From contig NZ_CP159831.1 in assembly GCF_047730075.1 (NCBI RefSeq), positions 248,001 through 312,000 of the forward strand: 64,000 bases of DNA, given 5' to 3'. The stretch comes from Njordibacter sp905182035 (GTDB lineage: Bacteria > Pseudomonadota > Gammaproteobacteria > Pseudomonadales > Balneatricaceae). This document shows positions 9,854-19,811 of the stretch, one piece after another. Made by a program: the position numbers and the translations under genes. The notes beneath the pieces were generated by a model that was given only the letters and a program-made list of their open reading frames with translations, did no database searches and had not been told where the DNA came from. Positions within the stretch are counted from its first letter, which is position 1. Every line of letters starts with the position of its first letter.

Positions 9854-11115
9854 GATTGATGCTCCATACCTTTGCGCTGCAACCACGATAGGTCTTTACT
9901 TTGTGCTAAACGCAATAAAATTAATGCACTCAATTGTGATCTAGTGGTTAAACTGGATAAGTGCATATATTCATCGGCACTATGAATATTGCCGCCTTGC
10001 ACACCCAAAGTATCAATGTTAGGTAAGCCTGCAGCAGCCATATTGTTACCATCACAACAGCCGCCCGTGGGTAAAAATTCTAAGCTTAGGCCAAGGCTTT
10101 TGCCACAAGATTGCACCAATTTGCAAAGTTCTTGGTTAGCGGGGCTTAAAACCTTAGGTTGACGACCAAAACCACCATGTAACTCAATATTAATCCCATC
10201 AGTGGTATTAATATTAGCCACTATTTTGGCTATTTGGTCTTCGCACCAGGCTTGTTGTTCACTGTGTTCAATACGAATATTAAAGCGCATAGTGCAGGTA
10301 TCTGGGACAATATTTACGGCCCCTCCACCTTGTACAAAACCTGGGTTAATAGTGATGCCCTTTTGTTGGCCGTTAAGGTTGTCTATGGCACAGGTAAAAT
10401 CGGCCATTGCACGAATTGCGTTGCGGCCTAGGTGATGCTCACGACCGGCATGGGTGGCCTTGCCTCGTGTTACCACAGCAAAGTTACCACTGCCTTTGCG
10501 AGCACCTGCTAGGTTACCATCGGCAAATGAAGGTTCATAAATTAAACCTAAGTGATGGCGCTGGGCAATTTCTGGGAACAATTTGCTAGAGCTAGGCGAA
10601 CCAATTTCTTCATCAGGGTTAAATAAGATTTCCCAGCCCAGTTGATCTTGTAATGGGCTGCGCTCAAAGGCTTCTAAGGCCTTAAACATGACCACAATAC
10701 CACCTTTTAGGTCGGCAACGCCCGGCCCATTGATAATGTCGTCTTCCAGTTGAGTGATTTTCTGGAACGGATGATCGATAGGAAAAACCGTGTCCATATG
10801 AGCGCAAAAAAACACCTGTGTGGGTGCTTCAGGGCGCTTAAATAAACGTAACGCACGGCCTAAAGGTTTTTGGTTAAGTTGGCCAAGATCGTCTACCACA
10901 TCTTGTGCAGGCATATCGATAAATTCCAATTCACAGTCCAGTTTTTTGCTCCACTGAGCTAAGGTATCTGCCACCTTGTTAACGCCAGTCACATTGTAGC
11001 TGCCCGAGTTAATTTCGGCCAAGGCCCAAAGGTCTTGTTGCATAATGTGCTGCTGCGTAGCAATCCATTCAAGGGTCTGTGTTTCCAATTCATTGTTTAC
11101 AGTCAAATCACTCAT
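9847..11115 (-). CDS. M20-family zinc amidohydrolase/peptidase in the ast operon
   Basis: A 422-aa hydrolase of the M20 family (carboxypeptidase G2 / acetylornithine deacetylase relatives). Metal and catalytic motifs look intact: HMDTV with the bridging Asp in GVADLKGG, the NPDEEIGS Glu pair and the C-terminal HSADEYM His. It lies between astC and astA, with AAGGAG upstream of its ATG, and overlaps astA. The M14-type succinylglutamate desuccinylase AstE is not in this operon, so this enzyme may remove succinate from N-succinylglutamate. That role is inference. Another N-acyl amino acid amidase role, or a glutamate carboxypeptidase role, is equally compatible with the sequence. Confidence 0.85.
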   Translation of the reverse strand: MSDLTVNNELETQTLEWIATQQHIMQQDLWALAEINSGSYNVTGVNKVADTLAQWSKKLDCELEFIDMPAQDVVDDLGQLNQKPLGRALRLFKRPEAPTQVFFCAHMDTVFPIDHPFQKITQLEDDIINGPGVADLKGGIVVMFKALEAFERSPLQDQLGWEILFNPDEEIGSPSSSKLFPEIAQRHHLGLIYEPSFADGNLAGARKGSGNFAVVTRGKATHAGREHHLGRNAIRAMADFTCAIDNLNGQQKGITINPGFVQGGGAVNIVPDTCTMRFNIRIEHSEQQAWCEDQIAKIVANINTTDGINIELHGGFGRQPKVLSPANQELCKLVQSCGKSLGLSLEFLPTGGCCDGNNMAAAGLPNIDTLGVQGGNIHSADEYMHLSSLTTRSQLSALILLRLAQSKDLSWLQRKGMEHQSC

Positions 11116-11148
11116 GATTTTTTCCTAGTACTCCTTCTTACGCTGCTA

Positions 11149-12363
11149 TTACGAATCTACGACGTTACGAACGGCTTCTTCTAAGATCACCAACCCAGCA
11201 TCGATATCGGCATCAGGAATTAACAAAGACGGTGCCATGCGAATGACATCTGGACCAGCAATCAATACCAATAAACCTCTGGCCTGGGCCGCCCTTAAGA
11301 ATTTAGCAGCACTGCCTTTGTATTCTTCTTTAAGAGCGCAGCCAATCAATAAACCTTTACCACGTATCTCTTCGCAGAAAGGCACGCGTGAATTGATAGC
11401 CTCTAAACCGGCTTTAAAGCGGTCGAACTTGGCACTAACGCCAGCCAATACCTCTGGGGTGTTAATAATATCGATTACAGCTTCCGCTATGGAACAGGCT
11501 AAAGGGTTGCCCCCGTAGGTGCTGCCGTGGGTGCCTATGGCTAGGCTCTGAGCTACTTTTGTGGTGGTTAACATTGCAGCCACCGGGAAACCGTTACCAA
11601 TGCCTTTAGCCGTGGTGAGGATGTCTGGCATGATGTCAGTTTGTTGGTAAGCGTACAAAGTACCTAAACGGCCGGCGCCAGTTTGAACTTCGTCTAGTAC
11701 CAGCAAGGCGTTGTGCTCGTCACACAATTCACGGGCGCGTTTGATAAAGGCTGGGTCTGCATCAATAATGCCTCCCTCGCCCTGCAGTGGCTCCATAACA
11801 ATGGCGCAAGTTTTCGCAGAAATTGCTGCTTCTAAGGCTTCGATATCGTTGTAAGGTAAGTGAGTAATACCTTCTAAGGCAGGGCCAAAGCCAGCACTGT
11901 ACTTAGGTTGGCCACCTACACTTACGGTAAATAAGGTACGACCGTGAAAAGCTTGTTCAAAGGCAATAATCTCATTCTTGTGTTCACCAAAGTGATCCAC
12001 AGCATAACGGCGGGCTAGCTTAAAGGCGGCTTCGTTGGCCTCGCCACCTGAGTTAGCGAAATATACCTTGTCGGCAAAGGTTGCGTCAGTGAGCTTCTTG
12101 GCTAAACGCAGAGCTGGCTCGTTGGTCATTACGTTAGCAATGTGCCACAACTTTTCGCCTTGGTCTTTTAAAGTAGCGACGAGTTTAGGATGGCTATGGC
12201 CAACGCTTGTTACGGCAATGCCACCAGCAAAATCGATATATTCCTTGTCGTTTTGGTCCCAAATACGGGACCCCTTACCACGCACTGGAATGACAGGGGC
12301 TGGTGCATAGTTAGGCACCATTACGTCATCAAACAGGGCGCGTGTTACTGGGGTATTGCTCAT
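11149..12363 (-). CDS. astC: Succinylornithine transaminase (AstC/ArgM/AruC)
   Basis: Class III PLP aminotransferase converting N-succinylornithine and 2-oxoglutarate to succinylglutamate semialdehyde and glutamate. The family can also serve as acetylornithine aminotransferase. The 404-aa protein contains the cofactor motif LDEVQTGAGR and the Schiff-base lysine in TTAKGIGNGFPV. AGGA precedes the ATG. It starts 52 nt after gdhB and leads the ast genes. The short gap suggests readthrough from gdhB or a compact internal promoter. Confidence 0.95.
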   Translation of the reverse strand: MSNTPVTRALFDDVMVPNYAPAPVIPVRGKGSRIWDQNDKEYIDFAGGIAVTSVGHSHPKLVATLKDQGEKLWHIANVMTNEPALRLAKKLTDATFADKVYFANSGGEANEAAFKLARRYAVDHFGEHKNEIIAFEQAFHGRTLFTVSVGGQPKYSAGFGPALEGITHLPYNDIEALEAAISAKTCAIVMEPLQGEGGIIDADPAFIKRARELCDEHNALLVLDEVQTGAGRLGTLYAYQQTDIMPDILTTAKGIGNGFPVAAMLTTTKVAQSLAIGTHGSTYGGNPLACSIAEAVIDIINTPEVLAGVSAKFDRFKAGLEAINSRVPFCEEIRGKGLLIGCALKEEYKGSAAKFLRAAQARGLLVLIAGPDVIRMAPSLLIPDADIDAGLVILEEAVRNVVDS

Positions 12364-12415
12364 AAAAATTCCTAATATCTGTTCGTTTTCTTAATTACTT
12401 AAAATACGTTAATAG

Positions 12416-15400
12416 TTAACTGCAGCTAGTCTTAAGCTTGGCAATTTCTCGCACTGCTACGGAAAGCATAGCCAAATTTATATTGCTGTTGCTTTGTAGT
12501 TCACCAAAGATACTGAGGCAGCGTTCAATGACATCTTGGTTACGCACATCCCATGCTTGGGTCTGGTCGCTTGAAATTACCGCTTGGGTCAACTGGGCTA
12601 AACTGGCTTCAAACTCTTGTTTAAGGCTGGCCCTTGCTTTTCGCTGCCATGGGTCTTGGCTAGGCAAATTGGCAATAGCTTGGTTAAGCCAATCACCTTG
12701 GAAACGTTCGTACAAACCGTACCAAGTTTGGGCGGCGGTAATTACCTTGGTGTCACATTGGCTGGCCACTTGAGCGACGTCTAAGCCGTGGTACAAGAAC
12801 TCTAGTTGGCTCAAGCGCCGACTAATGCTCACTTCAATTCCATTAGCTGTGAGCTCATCAGCTTGAGCATTGGTGCGCTGTGCCGCCTCCTTCGGTAACA
12901 AATTAGCAAGCTCAGTATAATAATCAGCCATGGGTTTTTGATACCGATCCACTATGGCTTGAATAGGCTCGCCTTGGTGACGGCTTAATAGCCACAAGGT
13001 GAGATTTTCCAACAAGGTCTGAATATTTTTATGTAGTTCCATGGACTGTTTGTAGTCTAGTATCAAGGTGACTCGATCCAGTTCACTCCATAGGGTTTGG
13101 GCATCTATAATGTCGCACGCCGCGGTAAAGGCACGGGCCATATCACCAGCCTCTGCGCCCATTTCTTCTTGTAAATAATTACAGAAGGTAGACCCCATAC
13201 GGTTACCAATTTGATTGGTGACATGGGTGGCAATAATTTCACTACGTAATTGATGAGAGCTCATAGCAGCGGCATATTTTTTACTCAGCACCTTGGGGAA
13301 GTAATCTTCTAGACTACGGGCCAAATAGCTGTCATTGCCTATGTCTGCTGCCATCAGTTCATCAAATAAACGCATTTTGCTGTAGGCCAGCAATACAGCA
13401 ATTTCAGGGCGTGTTAACCCGGCTTGTATTCTGGCCCGCTCATCCATGTTGGCATCATTTGGCAAGCCTTCCAAGGTGCGATTAAGGCGGCCCTGTTTCT
13501 CTAGACTGTGTATTAGGCGCTTATGATCACTTAAACGAGAACATGCTTGGCCTTCGGCAATACTCAATACTAAGGTTTGATGGTAGTTGTGACTCAGTAC
13601 TAGATCACCTACTTCATCAGTCATGCTAGCCAGCAAGGTGTTGCGTTGTTTTACTGTCATATCACCAGCATCTACTAGCTGGCTGAGCAGTATTTTAATG
13701 TTAACCTCATGATCAGAACTATCAACACCAGCAGAATTGTCGATGGCGTCAGTATTGATGTAACCCCCAGCTTGCGCAAACTCAATACGCCCATATTGGG
13801 AGAAACCAAGGTTGCCGCCTTCGCCAATTACTTTAGCACCCAGTTGGTTACCATTAACCCTTAAATTGTCATTTGCAGGGTCACCAATTTCACTATGGCT
13901 TTCGCTACTGGCCTTAACATAAGTACCAATGCCACCATTCCAAAACAAATCTACTGGCATTTTTAGTAAGGCATTGATCAACTCGTTTGGCGTCATTTTT
14001 TTGATATCTGTGCCGATCATGCTTTGTACTTGTGGGCTTAGTTTGATGGACTTAGCCGAGCGTTCAAATATGCCACCCCCTTTAGAAATGAGCTTGCACT
14101 CATAATCCATCCAACTAGACCGTGGCAGGTTAAATAAACGCTGACGTTCAGCAAAAGATGTGGCCGCGTTAGGTGTGGGGTCGATAAAGATATGTAAGTG
14201 GTTAAACGCAGCCTGCAAACAAATGTGCTGTGACAATAGCATGCCGTTGCCAAATACATCACCAGCCATGTCTCCCACCCCCACAGCGGTGAAGTCTTGG
14301 CTTTGGCAATCGCGGCCTTGCTCGGCAAATAAACGTTTGACAGATTCCCATGCTCCACGGGCGGTAATGCCCATTTTTTTATGGTCGTAGCCATTGGCAC
14401 CGCCAGAAGCAAAGGCATCACCTAACCAAAAGCTGTTTTTTTCTGAAATAGAATTGGCTAAGTCAGAAAAGGTTGCGGTGCCTTTGTCGGCAGCGACTAC
14501 TAAGTATGGGTCGTCGTCGTCGTAACGTACCACCTGTTTAGGCGCAACAACTTGTTTTTCTACTATATTATCGGTGATGTCTAGTAACGCTTGAATAAAT
14601 GTGGAGTAGCTGCGTATGACTTCTGCCATTAGTATTTCTCGGTCTTTGGTTTGTGGTAATTGTTTACACACAAAGCCACCTTTAGCCCCTAAAGGAACGA
14701 TAACAGCGTTTTTCACCATTTGTGCTTTTACCAGCCCAAGCACCTCTGTGCGGTAGTCTTCTTGACGGTCAGACCAACGTAAGCCACCGCGGGCAACCTT
14801 GCCGCCACGAAGATGTACGCCCTCCACCCAGGTTGAGTAGATGAAGATTTCGTACTTAGGTAAGGGTAATGGGACACCTGGAATTTGACTTGGATCTAAT
14901 TTGCAGGATAGGTATTCATGGCGACTGCCTGTACTATCGGTTTGGTAGTAGTTAGTACGCAACATAGACATGATAGTGGCCAAGAAATACTTAACAATGC
15001 GGTCCTCATCAAGGTTGCTAACTTTTTCCAAGGCTAGGCTGACGTCTTCCTGCAATCGATCGATAAGATCTTCAGATTGCTGATTATTAGGATCAAAGCG
15101 AGCCTCAAACAAGCGCACTAAGGTATGAGTAATGTTGGCATTACGCACCAAGGTGGTTTGCATGTAGGTCTGGCTAAATGGCACTTGGATTTGCAGTAAG
15201 TAGCTACTAATAGCCCGAATGAGAATAGCCTGCTGCCAAGTTAAGTTTGCAGCCAATACTAGGCTATTAAAACGATCGTTAGCCACACGACCGGTATAAA
15301 TCTGGCTAAAGGCTTCTTGAAAACGCTCTTTGACATTGGCGCCATCAAGGTTTACCTGTTGGTTAATTTCAATCACAAAATCAATGATCCACTGGTCTAA

Positions 15401-17227
15401 ACCAGCTTTAGACTTGATGGTGTAAGGGTGCGCATTAATAACCCTTACGCCCATTCGTTCCAAAATTGGCAACACGTCTGATAAGGCTTTAGCTTGACCG
15501 TGCCCAAACACTTTAAAGCTAAGGCTTTGGTCTGCTTGATGCAGCGAGCGGTATAGATAGGTAGACAAAGGTTTATCAACACTGATTTTTTGCAAGCGCA
15601 TTAGGTCCATGACTGCTACTTGCGCAGAAAAGTTTTCTTGGTAGGCTAATGGAAAGGCTTGGCCATATTGCTTAAATAGTTGGTTGCCTTTGGCTTCGCC
15701 TCGTTTGCTATTAAGTGCGTGGTGTAAGTGGTCACCCCAGGCCAGCATAGCGTCGCGCATTTGCTGTTCGATGTCATCGATGTCAAACGGTGTGTTGCGG
15801 ATGTCTTTGCCGTGAACGGTTAACTGCACACGGGCTAAAGGTAGCGCCGAGAACATGACGTTGAAATCAACGCTTGAACCATTGAATTTACGTATAAGAA
15901 TGTTCTGCATCTTAATACGTAGTTGAGTATTAAAGCGCTCTCGTGGAACATAAACCAAAGCTGTAGCAAAACGACCAAATGTATCAAGACGCAGGAACAG
16001 GCGTAAATGATGGCGCTCTTGGGTGTCTAATACACCGCGAATGATAGGGCAGAGTTCATCCACACTAGCTTGTAACATTTCATCACGGGGGTAGTTATTG
16101 AGTATATGTTGTAAGGCTTTGCCTTTATGGCTGTTAGGTAACAGCTCAATACGCTCACGCAAGCCTTGGGCTTTGCGCCTTAGTAATGGAATTTCATCTA
16201 TACGGGCGGTATAAGCAGCAGAGGAATATAAACCAAAAAAACGTTCTTCGCCGATCACATTGCCCTGCTTGTCAAAACGTTTAAGGCCAAGGTAGTCAAA
16301 GTTAACAGGGCGGTGCACAGTGGAGCGGCTAGTGGACTTGGTCATGACCAACATGTTGCCGCGCAGGGCTAAATCTGAATTTTGTTGTGATAGGGTACTT
16401 GGCAACAGGCTTTCTGCACTACAATTATCGTCACGGAAGCTGCCTAGGCCTGTGCCCTTGTGTGGCGTGAGTTTGCATAAATTAGTTTTAGTATCTTTTT
16501 TGAGTCCATAAGAGCGATAGCCAATAAACGTGAAATGGTTATTGGCAACCCACCGTAAAAAGGCGATATTTTCTGCTAAATCTTCTGCAGTAACAGGTAG
16601 GTTTTGAGACTCTAAGGTGTCAATAATAGACACTAGTTTGTCACGCATAGGGAGCCAATCGTCGACCACTAAGCGCACATCGCTAATGATGCCTTTGAGG
16701 GTAGTAATAATTTTAGCCACTGCTGCAGGATCATTTTGTTGATCAATTTCAAAACGCATTACTGCTTCTAAATTAGCGCTGTCGGCCTTGCCCGTGAAGG
16801 GCGAGATACTGGTGATTTTGCCTTTTATATCTCGCTCTACCGCCACCACTGGGTGAGTAGTGATGTGTATAGTGTGGCCGAGGTGAACTAAAGCGTTGGT
16901 GATGGAAGAAACTAAGAAAGCTCTGTCATCACATACAATATCTACAATAGTGTGGCTGGTGTACCACTGGTGTTCTTCATAATTAGGATTATATACACGG
17001 ATATTAACTTGGCTATCATGGCGTAGTTTTACGCAATCCCATAAGCTAGACAGCGCACCGTATAAGTTATCGGTGTCAAATTGTAATAGCTCCGCAGGGA
17101 TGCTCTCAGCATAGTACAGGCGCGCTAGTTGCTGCATGGTTTCACAACTACTCTTCTTTTGACGTTTGCCAATCAGGCTGCAAACTAAATCAATAGCGAT
17201 ATTTTTTTTATCCGTTAAGGTGCGCAT
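12416..17227 (-). CDS. gdhB: NAD-specific glutamate dehydrogenase, large 180-kDa class
   Basis: Catabolic NAD-dependent glutamate dehydrogenase, 1603 aa, the size of the bacterial 180-kDa class. It has a long N-terminal regulatory half with ACT-like stretches (for example HTIVDIVCDDRAFLVSSI near residue 90). The central catalytic domain includes GGLRWSDRQEDYRTEVLGLVKAQ and VPLGAKGGFVCK. The nucleotide-binding part includes GVGDMAGDVFGNGML. It converts glutamate, the end product of the ast pathway, to 2-oxoglutarate and ammonia. Immediately upstream of astC on the same strand and divergent from an ArgR-like regulator, as expected for arginine-inducible control. Confidence 0.96.
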   Translation of the reverse strand: MRTLTDKKNIAIDLVCSLIGKRQKKSSCETMQQLARLYYAESIPAELLQFDTDNLYGALSSLWDCVKLRHDSQVNIRVYNPNYEEHQWYTSHTIVDIVCDDRAFLVSSITNALVHLGHTIHITTHPVVAVERDIKGKITSISPFTGKADSANLEAVMRFEIDQQNDPAAVAKIITTLKGIISDVRLVVDDWLPMRDKLVSIIDTLESQNLPVTAEDLAENIAFLRWVANNHFTFIGYRSYGLKKDTKTNLCKLTPHKGTGLGSFRDDNCSAESLLPSTLSQQNSDLALRGNMLVMTKSTSRSTVHRPVNFDYLGLKRFDKQGNVIGEERFFGLYSSAAYTARIDEIPLLRRKAQGLRERIELLPNSHKGKALQHILNNYPRDEMLQASVDELCPIIRGVLDTQERHHLRLFLRLDTFGRFATALVYVPRERFNTQLRIKMQNILIRKFNGSSVDFNVMFSALPLARVQLTVHGKDIRNTPFDIDDIEQQMRDAMLAWGDHLHHALNSKRGEAKGNQLFKQYGQAFPLAYQENFSAQVAVMDLMRLQKISVDKPLSTYLYRSLHQADQSLSFKVFGHGQAKALSDVLPILERMGVRVINAHPYTIKSKAGLDQWIIDFVIEINQQVNLDGANVKERFQEAFSQIYTGRVANDRFNSLVLAANLTWQQAILIRAISSYLLQIQVPFSQTYMQTTLVRNANITHTLVRLFEARFDPNNQQSEDLIDRLQEDVSLALEKVSNLDEDRIVKYFLATIMSMLRTNYYQTDSTGSRHEYLSCKLDPSQIPGVPLPLPKYEIFIYSTWVEGVHLRGGKVARGGLRWSDRQEDYRTEVLGLVKAQMVKNAVIVPLGAKGGFVCKQLPQTKDREILMAEVIRSYSTFIQALLDITDNIVEKQVVAPKQVVRYDDDDPYLVVAADKGTATFSDLANSISEKNSFWLGDAFASGGANGYDHKKMGITARGAWESVKRLFAEQGRDCQSQDFTAVGVGDMAGDVFGNGMLLSQHICLQAAFNHLHIFIDPTPNAATSFAERQRLFNLPRSSWMDYECKLISKGGGIFERSAKSIKLSPQVQSMIGTDIKKMTPNELINALLKMPVDLFWNGGIGTYVKASSESHSEIGDPANDNLRVNGNQLGAKVIGEGGNLGFSQYGRIEFAQAGGYINTDAIDNSAGVDSSDHEVNIKILLSQLVDAGDMTVKQRNTLLASMTDEVGDLVLSHNYHQTLVLSIAEGQACSRLSDHKRLIHSLEKQGRLNRTLEGLPNDANMDERARIQAGLTRPEIAVLLAYSKMRLFDELMAADIGNDSYLARSLEDYFPKVLSKKYAAAMSSHQLRSEIIATHVTNQIGNRMGSTFCNYLQEEMGAEAGDMARAFTAACDIIDAQTLWSELDRVTLILDYKQSMELHKNIQTLLENLTLWLLSRHQGEPIQAIVDRYQKPMADYYTELANLLPKEAAQRTNAQADELTANGIEVSISRRLSQLEFLYHGLDVAQVASQCDTKVITAAQTWYGLYERFQGDWLNQAIANLPSQDPWQRKARASLKQEFEASLAQLTQAVISSDQTQAWDVRNQDVIERCLSIFGELQSNSNINLAMLSVAVREIAKLKTSCS

Positions 17228-17317
17228 GTTGTCTTTCCTTTTCTTTAGTCAGTCTGCTAATGTTGTCACTGATACGTCTATTATTCAAGAAACTAGCGGC
17301 GTGCACTAGGGGGTAAG

Positions 17318-17333
17318 TTGAGCTAGTGCGACC
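17318..17333 (-). promoter_or_regulatory. Possible ArgR-type half-site between gdhB and argR
   Basis: On the minus strand this reads GGTCGCACTAGCTCAA. That is one mismatch from the TGTCGC-N8-AA half-site I recall for the AraC-type ArgR of Pseudomonas. It lies about 91 bp upstream of gdhB in the 254-bp divergent region. I did not find a convincing second half-site one or two helical turns away, so this is tentative. Confidence 0.25.
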
Positions 17334-17481
17334 CTATTTGTTGGTAAAATGACATTCAAGCCATTTCTGTCAAAATATTGTTGTGGGGTGGGTTTTCATT
17401 TGGTTAAAAATACGACTGTTTTAGCAGAACTAATGACGGTTTTACGCATTCGCTCAATGATTAAGTGTATCCTTACGCCCT

Positions 17482-18477
17482 ATGACTAAGTTACAAAATT
17501 CCCACACAGTTGGCCTACTTTTATTGCCCCATGCAAGCTTGAGTAGTTATGGCCAAATTGCTGAACTGTTGCTGCATACAAATAGTGTATTAGAGCACGA
17601 TAAATACCGGCTAAAGCTTATGTCTTTAGACGGTGAATGTGTTTTAGGGAAAGTGACCAATTATTTGGATAGCGAACAGGTCGATACGCTGTTTGTCATT
17701 GGAGACTTGATTACTCCTAATAAAGCAGATGCCGTGTTACAACGCTGGTTGGTTCAGCAAACTAAGATGGGGGTGAAAATACTGGCCATAGGTACAGGCA
17801 TTATCCCCCTAGCTTATGCAGGTTTACTCAACGGTAAGCGCAGTTGTTGTCATTGGTCTGTGATAGAAAAGCTGCGGCAAACTTTTCCTGATGTGCTTTG
17901 GAGTCATCAACTGTTCGAACAAGAATCGCAGCTGATGACATGTGCTGGTGGGGCTTCAACTACCGACCTTATGCTGGCTTGGCTAGCACAGCAGCAAGAT
18001 TTAGACATGGCAGCACATTTGTCTGAATGGTTCTTAGTAGAACGAATGCGGCCAAAAGATACCCAGCAACGCATTCCTCTTAAGGCCCGTATTGGCGCCA
18101 GTCAGCCCAAGCTTATTGAGGCGGTTACCTTAATGGAAACCAACATAGAAGAGCCCTTATCTGCCGATGACTTGGCTTATCATGTTGGGCTGTCTCGGAG
18201 GCACTTAGAGCGCTTGTTTAAAAAACATTTAGACAATATGCCTTCACGGTTTTATTTACAACTGAGGTTAGATAAGGCCCGCCAAATGTTACGGGACACT
18301 GATCGCTCCATTGTAGAAGTGGGCATGGCTTGTGGATTTTCCTCTGCCAGTCATTTTAGCACCACTTATCGCACTCACTTCAACGTTACACCACGTCAAG
18401 AACGTGGGCGTGCCACCCATGTGGAATTAGCGCCTAGTTGGAATCACTCCGTCGTTATTCAGCGACGCTTAGATTAA
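17482..18477 (+). CDS. argR: AraC-family transcriptional regulator, ArgR-like (DJ-1/PfpI plus HTH)
   Basis: A 331-aa GlxA-type regulator. An N-terminal DJ-1/PfpI-like domain (about 1-190) is followed by a C-terminal double helix-turn-helix (about 215-315), with LSADDLAYHVGLSRRHLERLF and VGMACGFSSASHFSTTYR. The same architecture is used by Pseudomonas ArgR, the activator of aru and gdhB genes. Its position divergent from gdhB-ast makes control of arginine catabolism the natural reading. The closely related CdhR and GbdR regulators of carnitine and betaine use share the fold, so the gene name is provisional. Confidence 0.8.
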   Translation: MTKLQNSHTVGLLLLPHASLSSYGQIAELLLHTNSVLEHDKYRLKLMSLDGECVLGKVTNYLDSEQVDTLFVIGDLITPNKADAVLQRWLVQQTKMGVKILAIGTGIIPLAYAGLLNGKRSCCHWSVIEKLRQTFPDVLWSHQLFEQESQLMTCAGGASTTDLMLAWLAQQQDLDMAAHLSEWFLVERMRPKDTQQRIPLKARIGASQPKLIEAVTLMETNIEEPLSADDLAYHVGLSRRHLERLFKKHLDNMPSRFYLQLRLDKARQMLRDTDRSIVEVGMACGFSSASHFSTTYRTHFNVTPRQERGRATHVELAPSWNHSVVIQRRLD

Positions 18478-18503
18478 TCATTTAATACTTTATTGAGAGA
18501 GAT

Positions 18504-19094
18504 ATGGATATTTTTGCAGCTGCCACTTTGCTGTTTTTGGTTATGGATCCGCTAGGCAACATCCCTTTATTTTTGTCGGTATTAAAGCAAGTGCCCGAAG
18601 AACGTCGTCGTTTGGTTTTGCGCCGTGAATTACTTATAGCTTACGTTGTGTTGTTAATGTTTTTGCTGTTAGGCCCGTATATTTTGACATTCTTGCAGGT
18701 ATCTCAAGAAGCCATTCGTATCGGTGGGGGTATTGTATTATTTTTGATAGCCATAAAAATGGTGTTCCCAAAAGAAGGCGGTTTGTTGGGTAAAACACCT
18801 GATGGCGAGCCCTTTATAGTACCCTTGGCGATACCTCTTATGGCGGGACCATCAAGCTTAGCCATGATTATGTTGATGCGTAAGTCGGCCGAAGGCCAGT
18901 GGCTTGATTTATGGTTGGCGGTGACGGCTGCTTGGGCTGTTTCTGCAGGTATTTTGTTAGCCTCACGCAGACTTTACGTGGTGTTGGGCGAAAAAGGCCT
19001 GTTTGCTATAGAGCGTTTGATGGGTATGGTCTTGATCATTATGGCAGTACAGATGTTGCTAGAAGGCACCGCGCAATATTTAAACTTGCGCTAG
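18504..19094 (+). CDS. MarC/YhgN-family inner membrane protein
   Basis: A 196-aa polytopic protein with about six hydrophobic segments. It carries the MarC family signatures FLVMDPLGNIPLFLSVLK near the N-terminus and PLAIPLMAGPSSLAMI in the middle. The family is annotated as NAAT transporters, but its substrate is not established. It starts 26 nt after the ArgR-like gene and may be cotranscribed with it. The gene ends 21 nt from the end of the convergent aldolase gene. Confidence 0.88.
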   Translation: MDIFAAATLLFLVMDPLGNIPLFLSVLKQVPEERRRLVLRRELLIAYVVLLMFLLLGPYILTFLQVSQEAIRIGGGIVLFLIAIKMVFPKEGGLLGKTPDGEPFIVPLAIPLMAGPSSLAMIMLMRKSAEGQWLDLWLAVTAAWAVSAGILLASRRLYVVLGEKGLFAIERLMGMVLIIMAVQMLLEGTAQYLNLR

Positions 19095-19115
19095 CCTTCT
19101 AGTTGTTTGGTATTT

Positions 19116-19811
19116 TTAGGTGCGTGCCTTTTCAAACGCTGCCCAAGCCTGCTCAAACTCAGCTAATCCGAAACCTTGTTTGCCTGCTGGACCTAGTATT
19201 AGTTGCTCGGTACTGAGAAGTTTATCAATGGCAGCCTCGAGCATTGGGATAACCTCGGGTGGAATGACCAAAGCTCCGTGCCTGTCGGCATGAACGAGGT
19301 CTCCATCGGTTACTTGCATACCAAAAATAGTCACAGGCTGGCCTATGCTGCGCACATGCACAAACCCATGACTTGGGCCAATTGAGCCTGCCACCACTGG
19401 AAATTCAGTGGGTAAATCACCCAGATCTCGCATAACGCCGTTGGTTAATGCACCCCCAAGACCAAAAGCCTTATGAATGGTAGTGTTAATTTCTCCCCAA
19501 TAAGCACCAATAGAGTGGGGATAATCTAAATCCTCCACTACGGCAATAGCAGGTCGTGGCCCTTCAGACATGTGCCGATAGTAATCTGCACGTCGTTGTT
19601 TAATAATCCCAGCACTTTCTTTGGCTGGTTCTAAGGCTGCAATTTGAGCAGTACGAGCATAGCCGACCATCGCACCTTCTGCAGCAGACGAGGCAAGCAT
19701 CGTGCCTTTGGTAAACTGATTAAATCCACGCTTACCTTGGGCAACCTCAATTGCATTACATACAGTAGGGGTGTCCACTGCTTGGAGTTTTTCCAACAAA
19801 TTAACATTCAT
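19116..19811 (-). CDS. RraA-like / HMG-CHA aldolase family protein
   Basis: A 231-aa member of the RraA/4-hydroxy-4-methyl-2-oxoglutarate aldolase family. The active-site pattern is visible in WGEINTTIHKAFGLGG followed by VMRDLGD, containing the RD pair used for pyruvate enolate chemistry. Catabolic members cleave 2-oxo-4-hydroxy acids to pyruvate or decarboxylate oxaloacetate. As the last gene of this minus-strand arm it could perform a terminal retro-aldol step, which is inference. I place the start at 19811, where TAATG couples it to the upstream hydrolase stop. An ATG at 19826 lacks a ribosome site. Confidence 0.85.
   Translation of the reverse strand: MNVNLLEKLQAVDTPTVCNAIEVAQGKRGFNQFTKGTMLASSAAEGAMVGYARTAQIAALEPAKESAGIIKQRRADYYRHMSEGPRPAIAVVEDLDYPHSIGAYWGEINTTIHKAFGLGGALTNGVMRDLGDLPTEFPVVAGSIGPSHGFVHVRSIGQPVTIFGMQVTDGDLVHADRHGALVIPPEVIPMLEAAIDKLLSTEQLILGPAGKQGFGLAEFEQAWAAFEKART

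Noticed and set aside
14038..14421. Open frame overlapping gdhB in another frame
   Set aside because: It lies wholly inside gdhB, lacks homology-like motifs and a ribosome site, and reflects codon bias of the real gene. The same applies to many other overlapping frames.
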